DNA from: Nipponacmea schrenckii
Taxonomy: Eukaryota; Mollusca; Gastropoda; Lottiidae
DNA: 64,000 bases
Direction of reading: 5' to 3'
NCBI GenBank assembly: GCA_030562195.1
Contig: JAUJPP010000003.1
Location: forward strand, 47,684,602-47,748,601
Part shown: positions 23,660-35,203 of the stretch, one piece after another
How the letters are laid out: every line of letters starts with the position of its first letter
Numbering within the stretch: position 1 is the first letter of the stretch
Position numbers and translations under genes: made by a program
Notes under the pieces: model-generated
What the model was told of the DNA's origin: nothing
The model's database searches: none
The model's input: the letters and a program-made list of their open reading frames with translations, nothing else

Positions 23660-25489
23660 TAGGAGTTGAAATATAAACAGTTTATTAAAGGCTTCCATTA
23701 AATATCCTATAACAGTAAAGTGAAATAAACAATGTTAAATTATTATAAACAGTACTTCTATAATTACCACAGACTTTTGTTATATATCATTTGCCTGAAC
23801 GTTAATTGAAACAAGATCTGGTGTTTTTAAGAGGATAAAAATGCGCATTTATTATTATTTCACACGCAAAAACAGAAAATAAAACGGAATGTGTAAAAAT
23901 GTATTTTCTGAAATCTTCTTCGACATACATCCTCCGGATAGCTTCTGTCGATGGTTGTTTTTAAGCAATGAGTCCATTCAGACGTTTCGGGTTTTTTTAT
24001 CGCTCTTTTGTAACCTTTTGTATGTTAACTATTGTTTTCTTTAACCACTGAAATTGGCTTAGAGTTTGTTTTTTCATCGTTATGTTAGAAATGTTAATAT
24101 TGAAACTTGTATACATATACACCAGAATTTCACATATGACCAACTGAAGATAGCAGATCTGTTAATTAAATGCAAATTAGCATAAAGCAAAACTTGCACT
24201 ATCTATTATAGTGTGCTACCACAAAAAACATGCCATATACGTGGAAGTGATGAATTTGTAAAACTACTTTTTTTAGTTTGCCAAATTGAAAGTTCTTGGT
24301 ATGTCATGCATTTCTCTTTGTTTGCTGTGTTTTAGTTTGTGATAAAAGTAGCCTACTAGTAATTTTCACAAAATAAACTATCCATATTTAGTTTATGTCC
24401 ACGTGGTTTTTATCTACTTTTCTGGTAGATGGGAGATAACTAATGTTCAACTGAACATTTTGATTTATTCCCTTAAAACAATTTTATACTTTCCAGATTT
24501 TAACTTGTTCATATTTTCAAACCAACACCTTTCTTCTTAAAAAACAAATTGTGAATATGAAATCAGTGGTGCCAACATTTGTACAAAATGTGTGTTATAT
24601 TTGTTTTTTTTTTTTATTATTATTTTATATTTTTATTTTGATGAAATTATTAGTCAAAAAAAAAACATCTCCGAAACTTTATTAACTGTTTTTTGCTGAA
24701 ATGTATTACAATAAGTGTTCTCATCATTTGTTTTATCCTGTGCTATGATACTTTCTTCCAGTTATTTCTACCTCTACGCTCTATTGCTCTCGTTGATGAG
24801 TTAAAAATATACTAAGCACCCTTTTCATTATCGTATGTTCTTGACAATAAGGCTTTATGTTAATGTTAAATGAACTTTTTATTGACCACTAAACTGGTAT
24901 TTAAGACAATTTAAACAGATATCTATATTTCTGAAAGTTTGAATAAATATTGTACATAGTCAATGATTCTTCAATGATAAATTTAAGATTAACATGCCAG
25001 ATGTTTATACATTTCCTAACCAGTTTGGTGTTATAGATTTTGTTTCTATAAAAACAAAGATCCAAATTAAAACTCTTCTATGAATGATATGTGAATTTGA
25101 TGTTTAAGGAAATTTAGAATTTTTCTGGTTGAATATAATTTTCATAATATCCACATGCAAATATTTTATGCACTTTTTATAAATTTTGATGCACACTTTT
25201 GGCATCATATTGTTATTTTTTTAATTATTGTTTGTTTCAGATATTGTTCAATTTCCCTTTTCACATCGAAATAAAATATTTTCACACCCTATTCATAAGT
25301 ATTGGTTTGTAACATCAACTGTAGAGATGAACAAAGGTGAACTGGACAACTAGGGTGAAACTCATCATTTGAATATTGAGAAAAGCACGACTTATATCTT
25401 CAGAATGAAATTCGATTTAAATTTAAATGAGGTTTCTAGAAAAAAATATAGTCCTTAAAAGGAAAAACCCAATGTTGTCTTAATATTTC
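23660..25489. other. Intergenic, no gene seen
   Basis: AT-rich sequence with a T-rich run near 24608-24640. No frames or repeats that I can support. Confidence 0.5.
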
Positions 25490-26180
25490 CAGAAATAGAT
25501 AGTGTCCCTTGTCACACCAATTCATTTGCCATCTGTTGCCATGTTAAATCACGAAATTCAACTTTCCTATATGTCACATGAAAGCCTAACCAATACTTGG
25601 TTACTCTAGAAAAATCTAAGCATGACCATGAAAATTTTGAACTAGTCAAAATGAAAGTAAACAACTATATTTTTCAACATCCGCTTCACTGTCACTGCAC
25701 AAAAAAACACTTTTTTTTAGAAATAGCCTTCCGCTTATTAAATTTCTGATTACCTCAGAAATTATGAAAGAAAATGCAAATTTCAGACATCAAATTCCAA
25801 ATCTAGAGCAACAATTGGTCAATAATGGGCATGAAAAAAGCCCAAAAAGGAGAGAAATAGGTTTTCTAAAAATAGCTCTAAATTATCTAAATAGACTAAA
25901 TTATACAAACATTAGCATATAATATTTTTGTTGTCCTAAATAAAATATGATAAATAATTCCGTGTTACATCACGAAATTCAATCTTCAATAACTTTTTCC
26001 AGAATCTCGTTGAAAACATACTCATAATGTCACATGAATACTTGGTTTCTGAACAAAATTCAATATAGCATGACCATGAACATTTTGAACTAGTCAAAAT
26101 GTAAGTAAAACACTACATTTTACCAACATCCGCTTGACTGCACACAAAACCAATATTTTTAAAATTCTAAAATTAGACCA
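25490..26180 (+). repeat. ~430-bp repeat family, array 1
   Basis: Two tandem, diverged units share CACGAAATTCAA, TTTTGAACTAGTCAAAATG and AACATCCGCTT in the same order, about 430 bp apart. The same words occur at 41810-42690 and in part at 9060-9150. No coding potential. The unit end structure is clearer in the copy at 41935-42399. Confidence 0.75.
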
Positions 26181-28156
26181 ACAATTTTTGAAAATCAGCA
26201 TACATTTTGCCTTGCATTGCAAAACATTTTTAAACACATATTGCAAGACTCTATTGAATTAATTCCTCTGCTCAATATGGAGAAGTAAACACGAAAAAGG
26301 CTTAATATTGGCAACCATTATACGCAACAATGCTAAAATGATAAAAGGAAAGAGACACTTTGTCGAAATCGGTAATGTATTATGTTTTAATCGTCTGAGA
26401 CAATACTTTATCTGGACATAAAATGTCATACATTAAATATCTACCTTACAAACTACGAAATTAACATTTTGAACTCAGTCTATGTTATTTAAATGCTCAT
26501 TCATGTCTGACCGCCACTTGATGGTTTTATATGTCTATTATGTTATAAGAATTGAGTTTCACATACAATAAATTAATGAATGGCTTATCAGTAAAGCCAC
26601 AGGTAGAATTTTTCCTCTTAATAATGATAGTCTTTCAATGTCTAAATTTGAATCAACTATTCCTGGCACTAGTCGCGGTTCTCCAGAAACACCAACCTTA
26701 GTTTGTAAATTGTAATAATCGAGACTATAATCTAATGAAAACGCCGATTTCGTGTGTCATGATTGGATATAATTACCGGAGATTGACACACACTGTCATG
26801 GAAACAAGACAACGTCTAAATCTGACGATCAATACTGATCTGGTTCTACCATATAACAGGCCGGTGAGGGTTGGAATGTTTATTACCACATCGTACAATT
26901 TGTTTTGCACAATAACAAATGAAGTAAAATATTTGATCTGCCCTAGGAAGCATAGGTCAAAATTCAAATGACCCCATATCTATTTGAATCCTAGAAACAT
27001 CAGAACATGCAAATTATTAAACTAACTAGGCCTTGTTCTTCATGTGTCGTATCTTATTGGTAAAATAGGGAGGGTATCGTACAAACTCTCTTGACAGTCT
27101 CAATAAGCGTAAAACTCTTTCAGAATGTTTGTATGATTTTAATGATGTTGTTTCCGTTTCAATACAAAACATAATCAGGCCAATGACTTAATTTTATTTA
27201 TCAAACTTATAAATGATTTCAGTTTTGATCAATGGAGCATAATATACCTTAAGTCAGATATTTAATTTTGAACTGATACGTACGGTTAAATCTACGATCT
27301 CCACGTATAGTGAATATGTAAGGGAAGTAGCGATAAGACTTAAGCCAGCTTGAGGAAAATGTTTCGCCAGAAAAGAATATTAATTATACTTTTAATTTAA
27401 AACCTGAATTTTACCGTTTTACCCACATGTCTGAGACAAAGATATAAATGAATGGCTTTATCGTTTTTCTTATAAAATGTGATTATAATGGCCTCAATTG
27501 CCCTGAATATAATTCGCATGATTCGATCAAGGTGGAATCAATAGTAAGATGGCGACAGCCCCTGGTGTTGAAAACAAACTGTGATTTATAGCACATTTTT
27601 AATAGTATATCGAGAGTTTGTCAGGTAAGGTTTTTAATATCTTTTGAGATCTATGTTTTTGCCAATTTTATTTGTTGTCACAACCTTGGCTTACTAGATA
27701 GCTCCATACGGTGTTGAAATTGTAGTTCACTCGATTATAAATTTACAGTGGATATTTAAACAATATGGTATAACCGATAAAGACAAAATTTTTCCAAGTT
27801 ATGTTCAGTGAAACTAATTCGAAACCCGAATAAAATAATGATATCGTGAATGGCGCACACAAAGAAAAGTATTTAAACGGAAGTTAGTTGTACATGGATA
27901 ATCACAATTTGAAAAAGTAAACGTTTTACGCGATTTCTCAAATCATAAGAATTGGCACATAATTGTATGCTATTTAGAATCTGGTCCCTGCCACAGAGGC
28001 CATGGAAATTTACAACGGATTGAATGATTGGAAAGTGGAAGGTCTATCTAGAATAAGAATATTATTATAATATAGAAACTTTGATATAAAACTAACTAAA
28101 TTAATAATTGGTTTAAGAAAGTGTACTTCATTATAAACTTTGTTCTTAAAAAAATA

Positions 28157-28312
28157 ATGTTGAAAAATAACTTAACAAATAAAAAGTCGGAGATAGACTC
28201 TAGATACTACTTTCAAGCGTACACCGACTCGATCAAAACCCACCAAGACCAGGTACACTCAGATCTTATGAACTCTTTGGTACCTCCTAAAGGACGGATC
28301 GGATACAAATGA
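28157..28312 (+). CDS. Hypothetical 51-aa ORF
   Basis: From an ATG the frame reads MLKNNLTNKKSEIDSRYYFQ and ends PPKGRIGYK-TGA. The second half has balanced base composition unlike the surrounding AT-rich DNA, which suggests a coding origin. No domain or splice structure recognised. Its stop faces the stop of the minus-strand frame at 28323 only about 10 bp away. Confidence 0.2.
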   Translation: MLKNNLTNKKSEIDSRYYFQAYTDSIKTHQDQVHSDLMNSLVPPKGRIGYK

Positions 28313-28322
28313 AACTTTAAGA

Positions 28323-28589
28323 TCAGCTAAAGCTGATGATATCGAAAATGTTGTTGGGGTGCCAGTAGTCATGGTAGCTGGCATTATGATCTGAATAAAT
28401 TGTATAGTCTGGTATTCTTGGTTTGGCATGTAAGAAATATTCTTTTAATGTCAGATCAAAAGGACAGTGTGGTGAAATTATGCCCTTAAGTATGTCATGA
28501 GTTACTCGATCATATCCATTCTTCCAAAACGTTATGATCATGGAAATTGTTTTGGATGAAATCGAATGAGATTCCTTGCTTTTCAGCAT
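28323..28589 (-). CDS. Hypothetical 88-aa ORF
   Basis: Starts MLKSKESHSISSKTISMIIT and ends with YSDHNASYHDYWHPNNIFDI plus five residues. Composition is coding-like: aromatic and His/Asn-rich, with PRIPDYTIY, and no low complexity. I do not recognise the family. It could be a small gene, the last exon of a gene extending to the right, or a fragment of a retroposed gene. It is convergent with the small + strand frame at 28157. Confidence 0.28.
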   Translation of the reverse strand: MLKSKESHSISSKTISMIITFWKNGYDRVTHDILKGIISPHCPFDLTLKEYFLHAKPRIPDYTIYSDHNASYHDYWHPNNIFDIISFS

Positions 28590-30827
28590 TTATATATAAC
28601 ATATATATATGTACCACCAAAAATGTTTAGAAAAATTGAAGAACAATGTTTTCGCTGGTTCTCCTATGCATGTTTTGGAAAATACCATTTGACGTTAGTA
28701 TTATGACGATCTGTGTTGCAAATAAAGGCATTTCATGGCCATTAATATGGACCTTGACAAACAAATTTTTATACAGAAACTTTTAGACTATGATGGAGTA
28801 TAATGGAAGGGGACAATTACTTAGTACAACACTGTGTATGTTAAATGTTTCTTTTAACTGGGGACCACTATTTTTTAAAGGAACATGCCAGTCGCATAAT
28901 TATGTATTGTTAATATTATATAATATTTGACAGCCCAGAATCCCAATCAGAGTCACTTCTAGGGCGTTTTCGTAAAGGTTTGGAATCCTATACCTTATCA
29001 ACTGGCAGGAAGGCTAACCTACAATAATTCTAGTGAAAAGGCTTGCCCCTGTATAGATACGTCAGTAGTAGCTTTTGTTCCTTACGTCAGGTAGCTGATA
29101 AAGCAACTATGGTTAGAGACATTCAAACACAGACGTCAGTGACATTTGATGCCTTCTATAAGTATGTGGTGATGGTAGTTGGATCTGTATAGACTAGCAT
29201 TACCTCTTCAATTCCTTTTCTACTGTTACTCGGGGACTTGATGGTGGACCACTTCCGTATAAACATAAGCTATGCACTGACCCCTTCCAATAAAACAGTA
29301 TTTGTGAAAAGGGGGTCATAGGTCTTAGAAATTGAATATTAAAGAAAAGAAATATAATATTGTTATGCGCAATTGTCTAATTAGTCATTTTTGATTTTTT
29401 TTGTTCAGTGAACAAACAAATATATTTTGGCATTGGTAGTCTTTGGAAGATGTTATTACCTCTATAGGAAGATGTTTATTTGTCAGGGGAATTGGTTTTT
29501 ATGCAAAACTAGAGTCCTTGTTACTTAACAAATGTATCTGAAAATTTTAACTGGCGCCAATCTTCCATATCATATTGAGGAGAAGAGTATATTTTCTATT
29601 CTTACATTTATCAACCAACAATTTTTATATTATGTTTTTCTTGAACTTCAATATTGAGATTAATAAACTCATTAAAGCCACACGCATTTCTTACAGAGAT
29701 TCATTGATATTAATCACGCAACTAGAGAAATAGGGACACACTACAAAATACATTGAAAATACACTGTCTACGATAGAAGACTATTTCGATCAAATTTATG
29801 GTAATGTAATTTGTATTCATCTTCAAACGATTTTAGGTTGGCCTTATAACTATAATGTTAGGCGATCCACTGACATAAATGCCGTAAGCATTTGTATCCT
29901 TAAAAGACATTCTAGTCTCCTTGTCAAAATAGACCTTAGCCATTACATATGGATCCAATAAATTAAAGCGTTTTTGTTTAAGCAAATCGTATTAGCTCGC
30001 TTCGATGTTCGAAACCAACTTTCAGTACAACTCAAATCGCCTTAAAATGATACTTTATTACGTATTAGAATGAACATAAAATTTAAGTTCTCAAGTATGA
30101 TCAATATGATGATATGTTCTCCAGTTTTTTGGGATTTATCGGATTGTATAAGGATTCTGTTATATTATTTATGACAGCAGGTTAATCTACCGACTATATA
30201 ATATGCACTTATTCACCAAGTCAAGAAAATTCTAGGCGTAATATTACTTTTAAAAAAAGTCTCGAGGTAGGTGTAGCGCTGGCGAACAAAGATATTTTCC
30301 ATGCTTTGATGTCACTGTTTAATGCTGATTGTCGTCAAATCGTAGAATACGCATCGCTTAAAAATATGCACAATTCGATCATATTTTAAGCGACTTCCTT
30401 AAATAAAAACGCCCTTAGATTTTATGTATATGAAACTGTAGTGTTTATCTATCTATAATTGAATTGAATGAATAGAAATCGAAATGAATAAAAAGGTCGT
30501 TAGTAAGTAATCAATATGGAATTACAAAACATTACAAACCAATGATTGATATCATTTAATTAGAGAAAAGGAAACAAAAATCTACACAATATTCTGATTA
30601 CACTATAGAATAGAAATACATGTGTATTAGATGGACAGATTATGCTGCTTTATTAAGCACCATTCCGATCCTCGACACCAAACCCACACAAAGGAATCCC
30701 CAATAACAAAATATCAACAATAGAACACACAGCAAAAGCGGACATCCACAAATCGCCAAGACCAGAGACAAACATTATCTGTACTGACCACAGATCTTAA
30801 AACAAAAATTCTAATTTGTCTGTTAAA

Positions 30828-31000
30828 ATAAGCAAATTACAATGAAATCAAACTAGGTGCTGTATACTTTAAACTTCAAGCAAACGCAAAAGCAGCTAAG
30901 AGAAGATCGAGCGACAGGTATAAAGGTACAAAAGGGCCTTAAAGCTATGGGGCAAAATGTCAACCCAAGCACAGTGCTTTCCTCAGCTCTATCAGTGTAG
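30828..31000 (+). repeat. Dispersed repeat, copy 2 (partner at 4078)
   Basis: Matches 4078-4255 in block order (ATTACAATGAAATCAAAC, AAACTTCAAGCAAA, AAAAGGGCCTTAAAGCTAT, CACAGTGCT) with moderate identity. Confidence 0.5.
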
Positions 31001-33174
31001 TTGCTTCCAGATTTTTGAAAAAACAAGTTGACTTGAGACCCACCTCAAAGCTGTCAGAAAATATACTAGAAAATGATATAACGGAACAGAATTGTGGCGG
31101 CATGCCTTTTAGGTACAGAGTGCAAAGGAGAATGCACAAAATTAAACCTAAGTGAGAAGAAAATGATTAATAAGTTTCGTTTGGGGCTGACTTTAACGAT
31201 TAATTCGCTCATTAAATATACCCATTTCGCACTGTGGAATGTTTCAATCAGATTAGTCTGTTGGTACAAAAACTCAAACACGGAACATGTCTTGTTTAAT
31301 TATTACAAAAATTGAGAAAAACATCTATTTACCGCACTTAAAGAAATTTAATTTTAGACAAACATTAAGGTCGCCACAACAAAATTGATAATGTGGAAAT
31401 ACTTTGACGAACGAGGAAGATGATTCAATTGATTTATGTTTTGTTTTGAAGGAATTTTTATTTCATTAACATTTATTAACATAATCTGAATGCAGAACTA
31501 TCTAAGCTAGACACGCTATCAGCAATATGTCACTTATCAGGTTTTCTCGTTCAAGCTCATATTGGTTTTGATATCAAGTAAAGTAGTGTATTATCAGACG
31601 AACATTGCAACAAAACAATCATTTATCGGGTTGTTAGCTTTTTATAGTATTAATCGATCAATTTTGTTTTTAATTGTTGACTTTGTATTAATGAGCTTAT
31701 TGTGAATGGAATGCGAATTGGGAAATAACGCAGACAAAACATGACTCTTATCACGTTGATCGTTTTGATTAAGAACATCAGAGCTAGGTTAGTGAGCAAA
31801 CCGACTGCTATCAAACTCAAAGGTTCAAGTTTCTGCATGGGTAGAGAATATACTTGTGCAAGTAATGCAGGCCGGAGGGGTCGATTTGTAAAAACTGTCT
31901 AGTCGTTCAGCAGGGATAATAAACTAAGCCTGTACATGTTAAACATGCATCGAAAGTAGACTATACGTTTATGTCAATGTTCTCATTATTCACTACTTTG
32001 CGTTAGTAGGTCTTAGAATGTATTTATTAATGACATGACATGGAAAAAGTGTCTTGTAGTTCGTATATGAGACATTAAACTGATGCCTGTTTAATATAGT
32101 CTATGTGCGTTAAAGAATCATCAGTTAAAAATCGAAAAGGAGACGGCTTGTGCCGCTGTCTTGATAAAATAAGAATAAAAATCCCTCATTGAACAACTGC
32201 ATAGCGTTGTCTGTCTTCAATAGCCCATGAAGTACAGAAAAGTATAGGACTCCATTCATTTCATGGCTTGAGCAATAAACGAGACAGTTCAACATCATTA
32301 TTCAAGCATGATATTCAACCTGGGAAAACTTAAATATCAATAGATTCCGGTATTTATTTAATAGTATTTCATTCCATCCTCGTTTAGAAATCTTTTACCG
32401 GATAAAAAAAAAACATCCAATTAAAACCTATCAGAACTGGTACATAAGCCTTCTGACATAATCTCCTGTAAACTGTTTATAAATACCAACCCTAATTAGT
32501 GGCATTATCGAGCTTAGACCCACAAATTACAACTATCTCTTTTCATATATTGTCTAATTAAATTGACTTATATTACACCGTTATTTCAAATGAGATCGTT
32601 ATTTCAGTGCGATGGACTGGGGCTCGTCATCTACTGTTCACAAGAAGAACACCAACAAAATTGTTTTTTATTATTTGGGTAAAATTTAGCATAGTCACCA
32701 TTGTGAACAAAAGACAATACCGTAATTTTTTATACGCCCACATACTTTCGTAACCCATGTCCGTCCGTCCGTCTGTCCATTCGTGCACAATTGCTCGTAA
32801 ACATTTTAGAAGTACAATTCTTGACGGATTTTGACGTAACTATGTGTGAGTGTTCACAATCACCAAATGATGAATCCTATCGATAACCCGCGAAAACGAA
32901 CAGTATTTAGTATTTGTAATTGCCCTTGTTCTTGGAATGCTGTAAACACTCTACAGTGTATAATTCTTGACGGATTTTGATGAAACATGGTGTAAGAGGG
33001 CGTTATAACGCAAGGATAAATCCTATTGATAATCAGCGAAATCGAATATATTTAGTATGAGTTATTGCCCTTGTTCTAAAAACGCGTTCAATTTTAGCTC
33101 GTAAATACTTTAGAATGCACAATTCTTGATGTATTTTGATGAAACTTGGCATGAGTAGGCCTATTTGATGTCAC

Positions 33175-33203
33175 CATAGAACTGTATAGTATACAGTTCT
33201 ATG
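33175..33203. repeat. Perfect 14-bp palindrome between 8-bp direct repeats
   Basis: CATAGAACTGTATA, one base, then its exact inverse. It sits between GATGTCAC at 33167-33174 and GATGTCAC at 33203-33210 (one base shared). This looks like a residual insertion end or an excision footprint in the pearl-like array. Confidence 0.8.
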
Positions 33204-33615
33204 ATGTCACAAAAAGATAAACCATATTGTATTGGATTGCGTTGCCTAGGCTTGGCGTTGCGCACGCTGCACGTGCTGACGCTATCAGGTAACGTGACGC
33301 CAAAAGGACGCTAACGTCTATTTTGGAATTTAAAGTCAAAAGTAAAGAAATGAAATGAAATGAATTTTAATGTATGCAAAGCCAAAGGGGAACGAGGTTA
33401 GATTTATTAAGATTACTTAGATTAGTTAGATAACATTTATATTGTATTGAATTCTTCGTAGGCGTATGGTCCATGCAGGACGTAATTGAACCGTCGTTGT
33501 CGCGCCCGTTCAGTTCACTTCAAAGAAATGCTAGCCTACTCTTTCCTTTTTTAGGCTAATTAAACTGTATTTATAATTTCAGTTTTACGAAAGGTCTCAA
33601 GCCAGGTTTCAAGCC

Positions 33616-34038
33616 CGGTTTCACATTGTTTCATAAATTGGTTTCAAGATTTCATATCTAGGCCTATTATGGTTTCTTATTGTTTCTGCCAATTTATGGT
33701 ATTTCATACAGTTCGTGATTCAAGTTTAATGGACGTTATCGATTAAATAACTGATATTTTAGATTATATCTCATATCACTGAAACCCGTAAATACTACCC
33801 CTACCCCAAGAAAAGAGCTGACGCAAAAAGGGAGCAATAGGGTGCTAAAAAAAAGAAACGTCCCTATTATTTTTGGCTCGTAAACAATCTACAAGCCACA
33901 ATTCTTTATAGATTTTGGCAAAACTTGCTGAAAGAGTTAAGTATTCCCCAAGGATGAACCGTATTGAAAAATTTAAAAATACCGAAAAATATTTAATGAG
34001 TCATTGCATTGTTAGAAGGTACAATTCTTGACAGATTT
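33616..34038 (+). repeat. Composite segment, copy 1 (near-identical to 36287-36722)
   Basis: About 420 bp shared with 36287-36722 at high identity. It comprises a unique-looking part (GGTTTCA words, TAGGCCTATTATGGTTTC, CCTACCCCAAGAAAAGAGCT) joined to a pearl-like tail. This copy lacks about 28 bp present in copy 2 (after GTCCCTATTATT) and has a short extra stretch (CCGTATTGAAAAATTTAA) absent from copy 2. Both stop in or near ACAGATTTT. Confidence 0.9.
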
Positions 34039-34580
34039 TAATGAAACTTAGTAATATAATATTGTACAATTATCACATCCTTGGATCGACCATTTTACTG
34101 AACAGCTTGGAATGGAATGGAACGAATAAAATTTTACGTATCAAAATTAGTTTTACCTCTTGCCTATATCTTATATATATTTGGATGCTTTCGAATGAGA
34201 TCTATAATATTACATCATCGACCGTGACCAAAACTTGAGATCTTAAAAATCAATGTATCGATCAAAATTTCCAAACAGGAAGATCTTTTTTCACAGTTAT
34301 ATTACAAAATCAATATTTAAGATATCGTTGTGTTTGTTTATTTAAATGACATTTATTATGATCGAAAACCTTGTAGACGCGATCGTGATATCTAACGTAG
34401 GCCTACATTGGATAAAGCAGTAGGCGTTTCTGATTCAGCAAGCATGTGAACTAGAAATGATACCTATAATCAATGCTCTACAATCAAGAAGTGTAAGTTG
34501 TCTAATAAATTTTAAGTTCAGTTCCTCACTTCATTATTTTCCATTCAGTAATAATACATTCTTTATGTTATATATTTCAG

Positions 34581-34714
34581 TGAATAAAATAAGGTGCCCA
34601 TATATTGATAACGAAGAACGCATGTTATTGTTTCATGATATCGGAACCAAGTCTGAAGAAGAAAACAATTGGAAATCAATTTTTGTACGAAGACAATCTT
34701 ATTTTAATTATTGA
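34581..34714 (+). CDS. Possible orphan terminal exon
   Basis: Follows a strong acceptor (GTTATATATTTCAG) and reads, in phase 1, VNKIRCPYIDNEERMLLFHD then IGTKSEEENNWKSIFVRRQS to a TGA. No upstream exon ends in the matching phase as far as I can see, and it is not the TM4 exon expected of the four-TM family. It lies about 150 bp upstream of gene B. Weak. Confidence 0.18.
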
Positions 34715-34860
34715 TAAAAGTGCTCGAATGTAATTGAAAAATAATTCAAGTTTCAACAAGTGCCTTGGATTTAAGTTTTTAAGAATATAACCATAAAAGT
34801 TTTGATTTCGAAAGATTAATTGTTGAAAAGAAGACCTATCATGAAGCTAACATTTACTGG

Positions 34861-35203
34861 ATGTGCTTAAATCAAGCGATAACGTCCCGCCACGCACCCA
34901 TGCCATTTTCAAACATGGCATCACCTCTAGTCATTCTGGTGATAAATGCGTGTTTATTTGGTGTGATTGCCTCCGTCCTTGCTCTGTTAGCCATCTCTGT
35001 CGATTCCTGGCAGTCACTGACGTTCAATGAAGAAAAGCTTCAACACATTAATCAGACAGAAAACCATTTATTTATGAAAAGTCTTTCAAGTGATAATTTG
35101 TTAATTGAAGTTGAGGACTCGTCTGCTGGGGTGAATAAAAGTAAAAGATTTTATTTATATAATGAAAATACTGGACTATGGAGAGTATGCAACAATTTGA
35201 ATG
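34861..35203 (+). CDS. Gene B exon 1 (TM1, GLW motif)
   Basis: 343 nt, donor AATG/GTAAGT, ends in phase 1. Holds TM1, Trp50 and GLWRVC. It corresponds to exons 1 and 2 of gene C combined. Confidence 0.82.

Larger units (their letters stand above)
26181..32725. other. Mostly unassigned intergenic DNA
   Basis: Apart from two small frames near 28.2-28.6 kb and a dispersed repeat at 30828, nothing is recognised. Frames on both strands at 26735-26971 are of similar length and neither stands out. AAGATGGCGACAGC near 27547 resembles a YY1-type start-site motif but no gene follows clearly. Confidence 0.45.
32726..34078 (+). mobile_element. Pearl-like tandem-repeat element, copy 1 (interrupted)
   Basis: Starts TTTTTTATACGCCCACAT, followed by a (GTCC)n stretch at 32761-32778 and then monomers of about 160 bp that contain TTCTTGACGGATTTTGA, CTCGTAAAC and ATTGCCCTTGTTCT. 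At 33175 the array is broken by a small palindrome and then unrelated DNA. Monomer sequence resumes near 33870 and runs to an end block (GTTAGAAGGTACAATTCTTG, TTTAATGAAACTTA) that is also found, inverted, near 57970-58045. The plan (hairpin end, tetranucleotide microsatellite, ~160-bp core) matches my recollection of bivalve pearl elements and Helentron-associated elements. Non-coding. Confidence 0.7.

Noticed and set aside
26735..26971. 78-codon + frame and 64-codon - frame
   Set aside because: Both strands are open to a similar length and neither has recognisable motifs.
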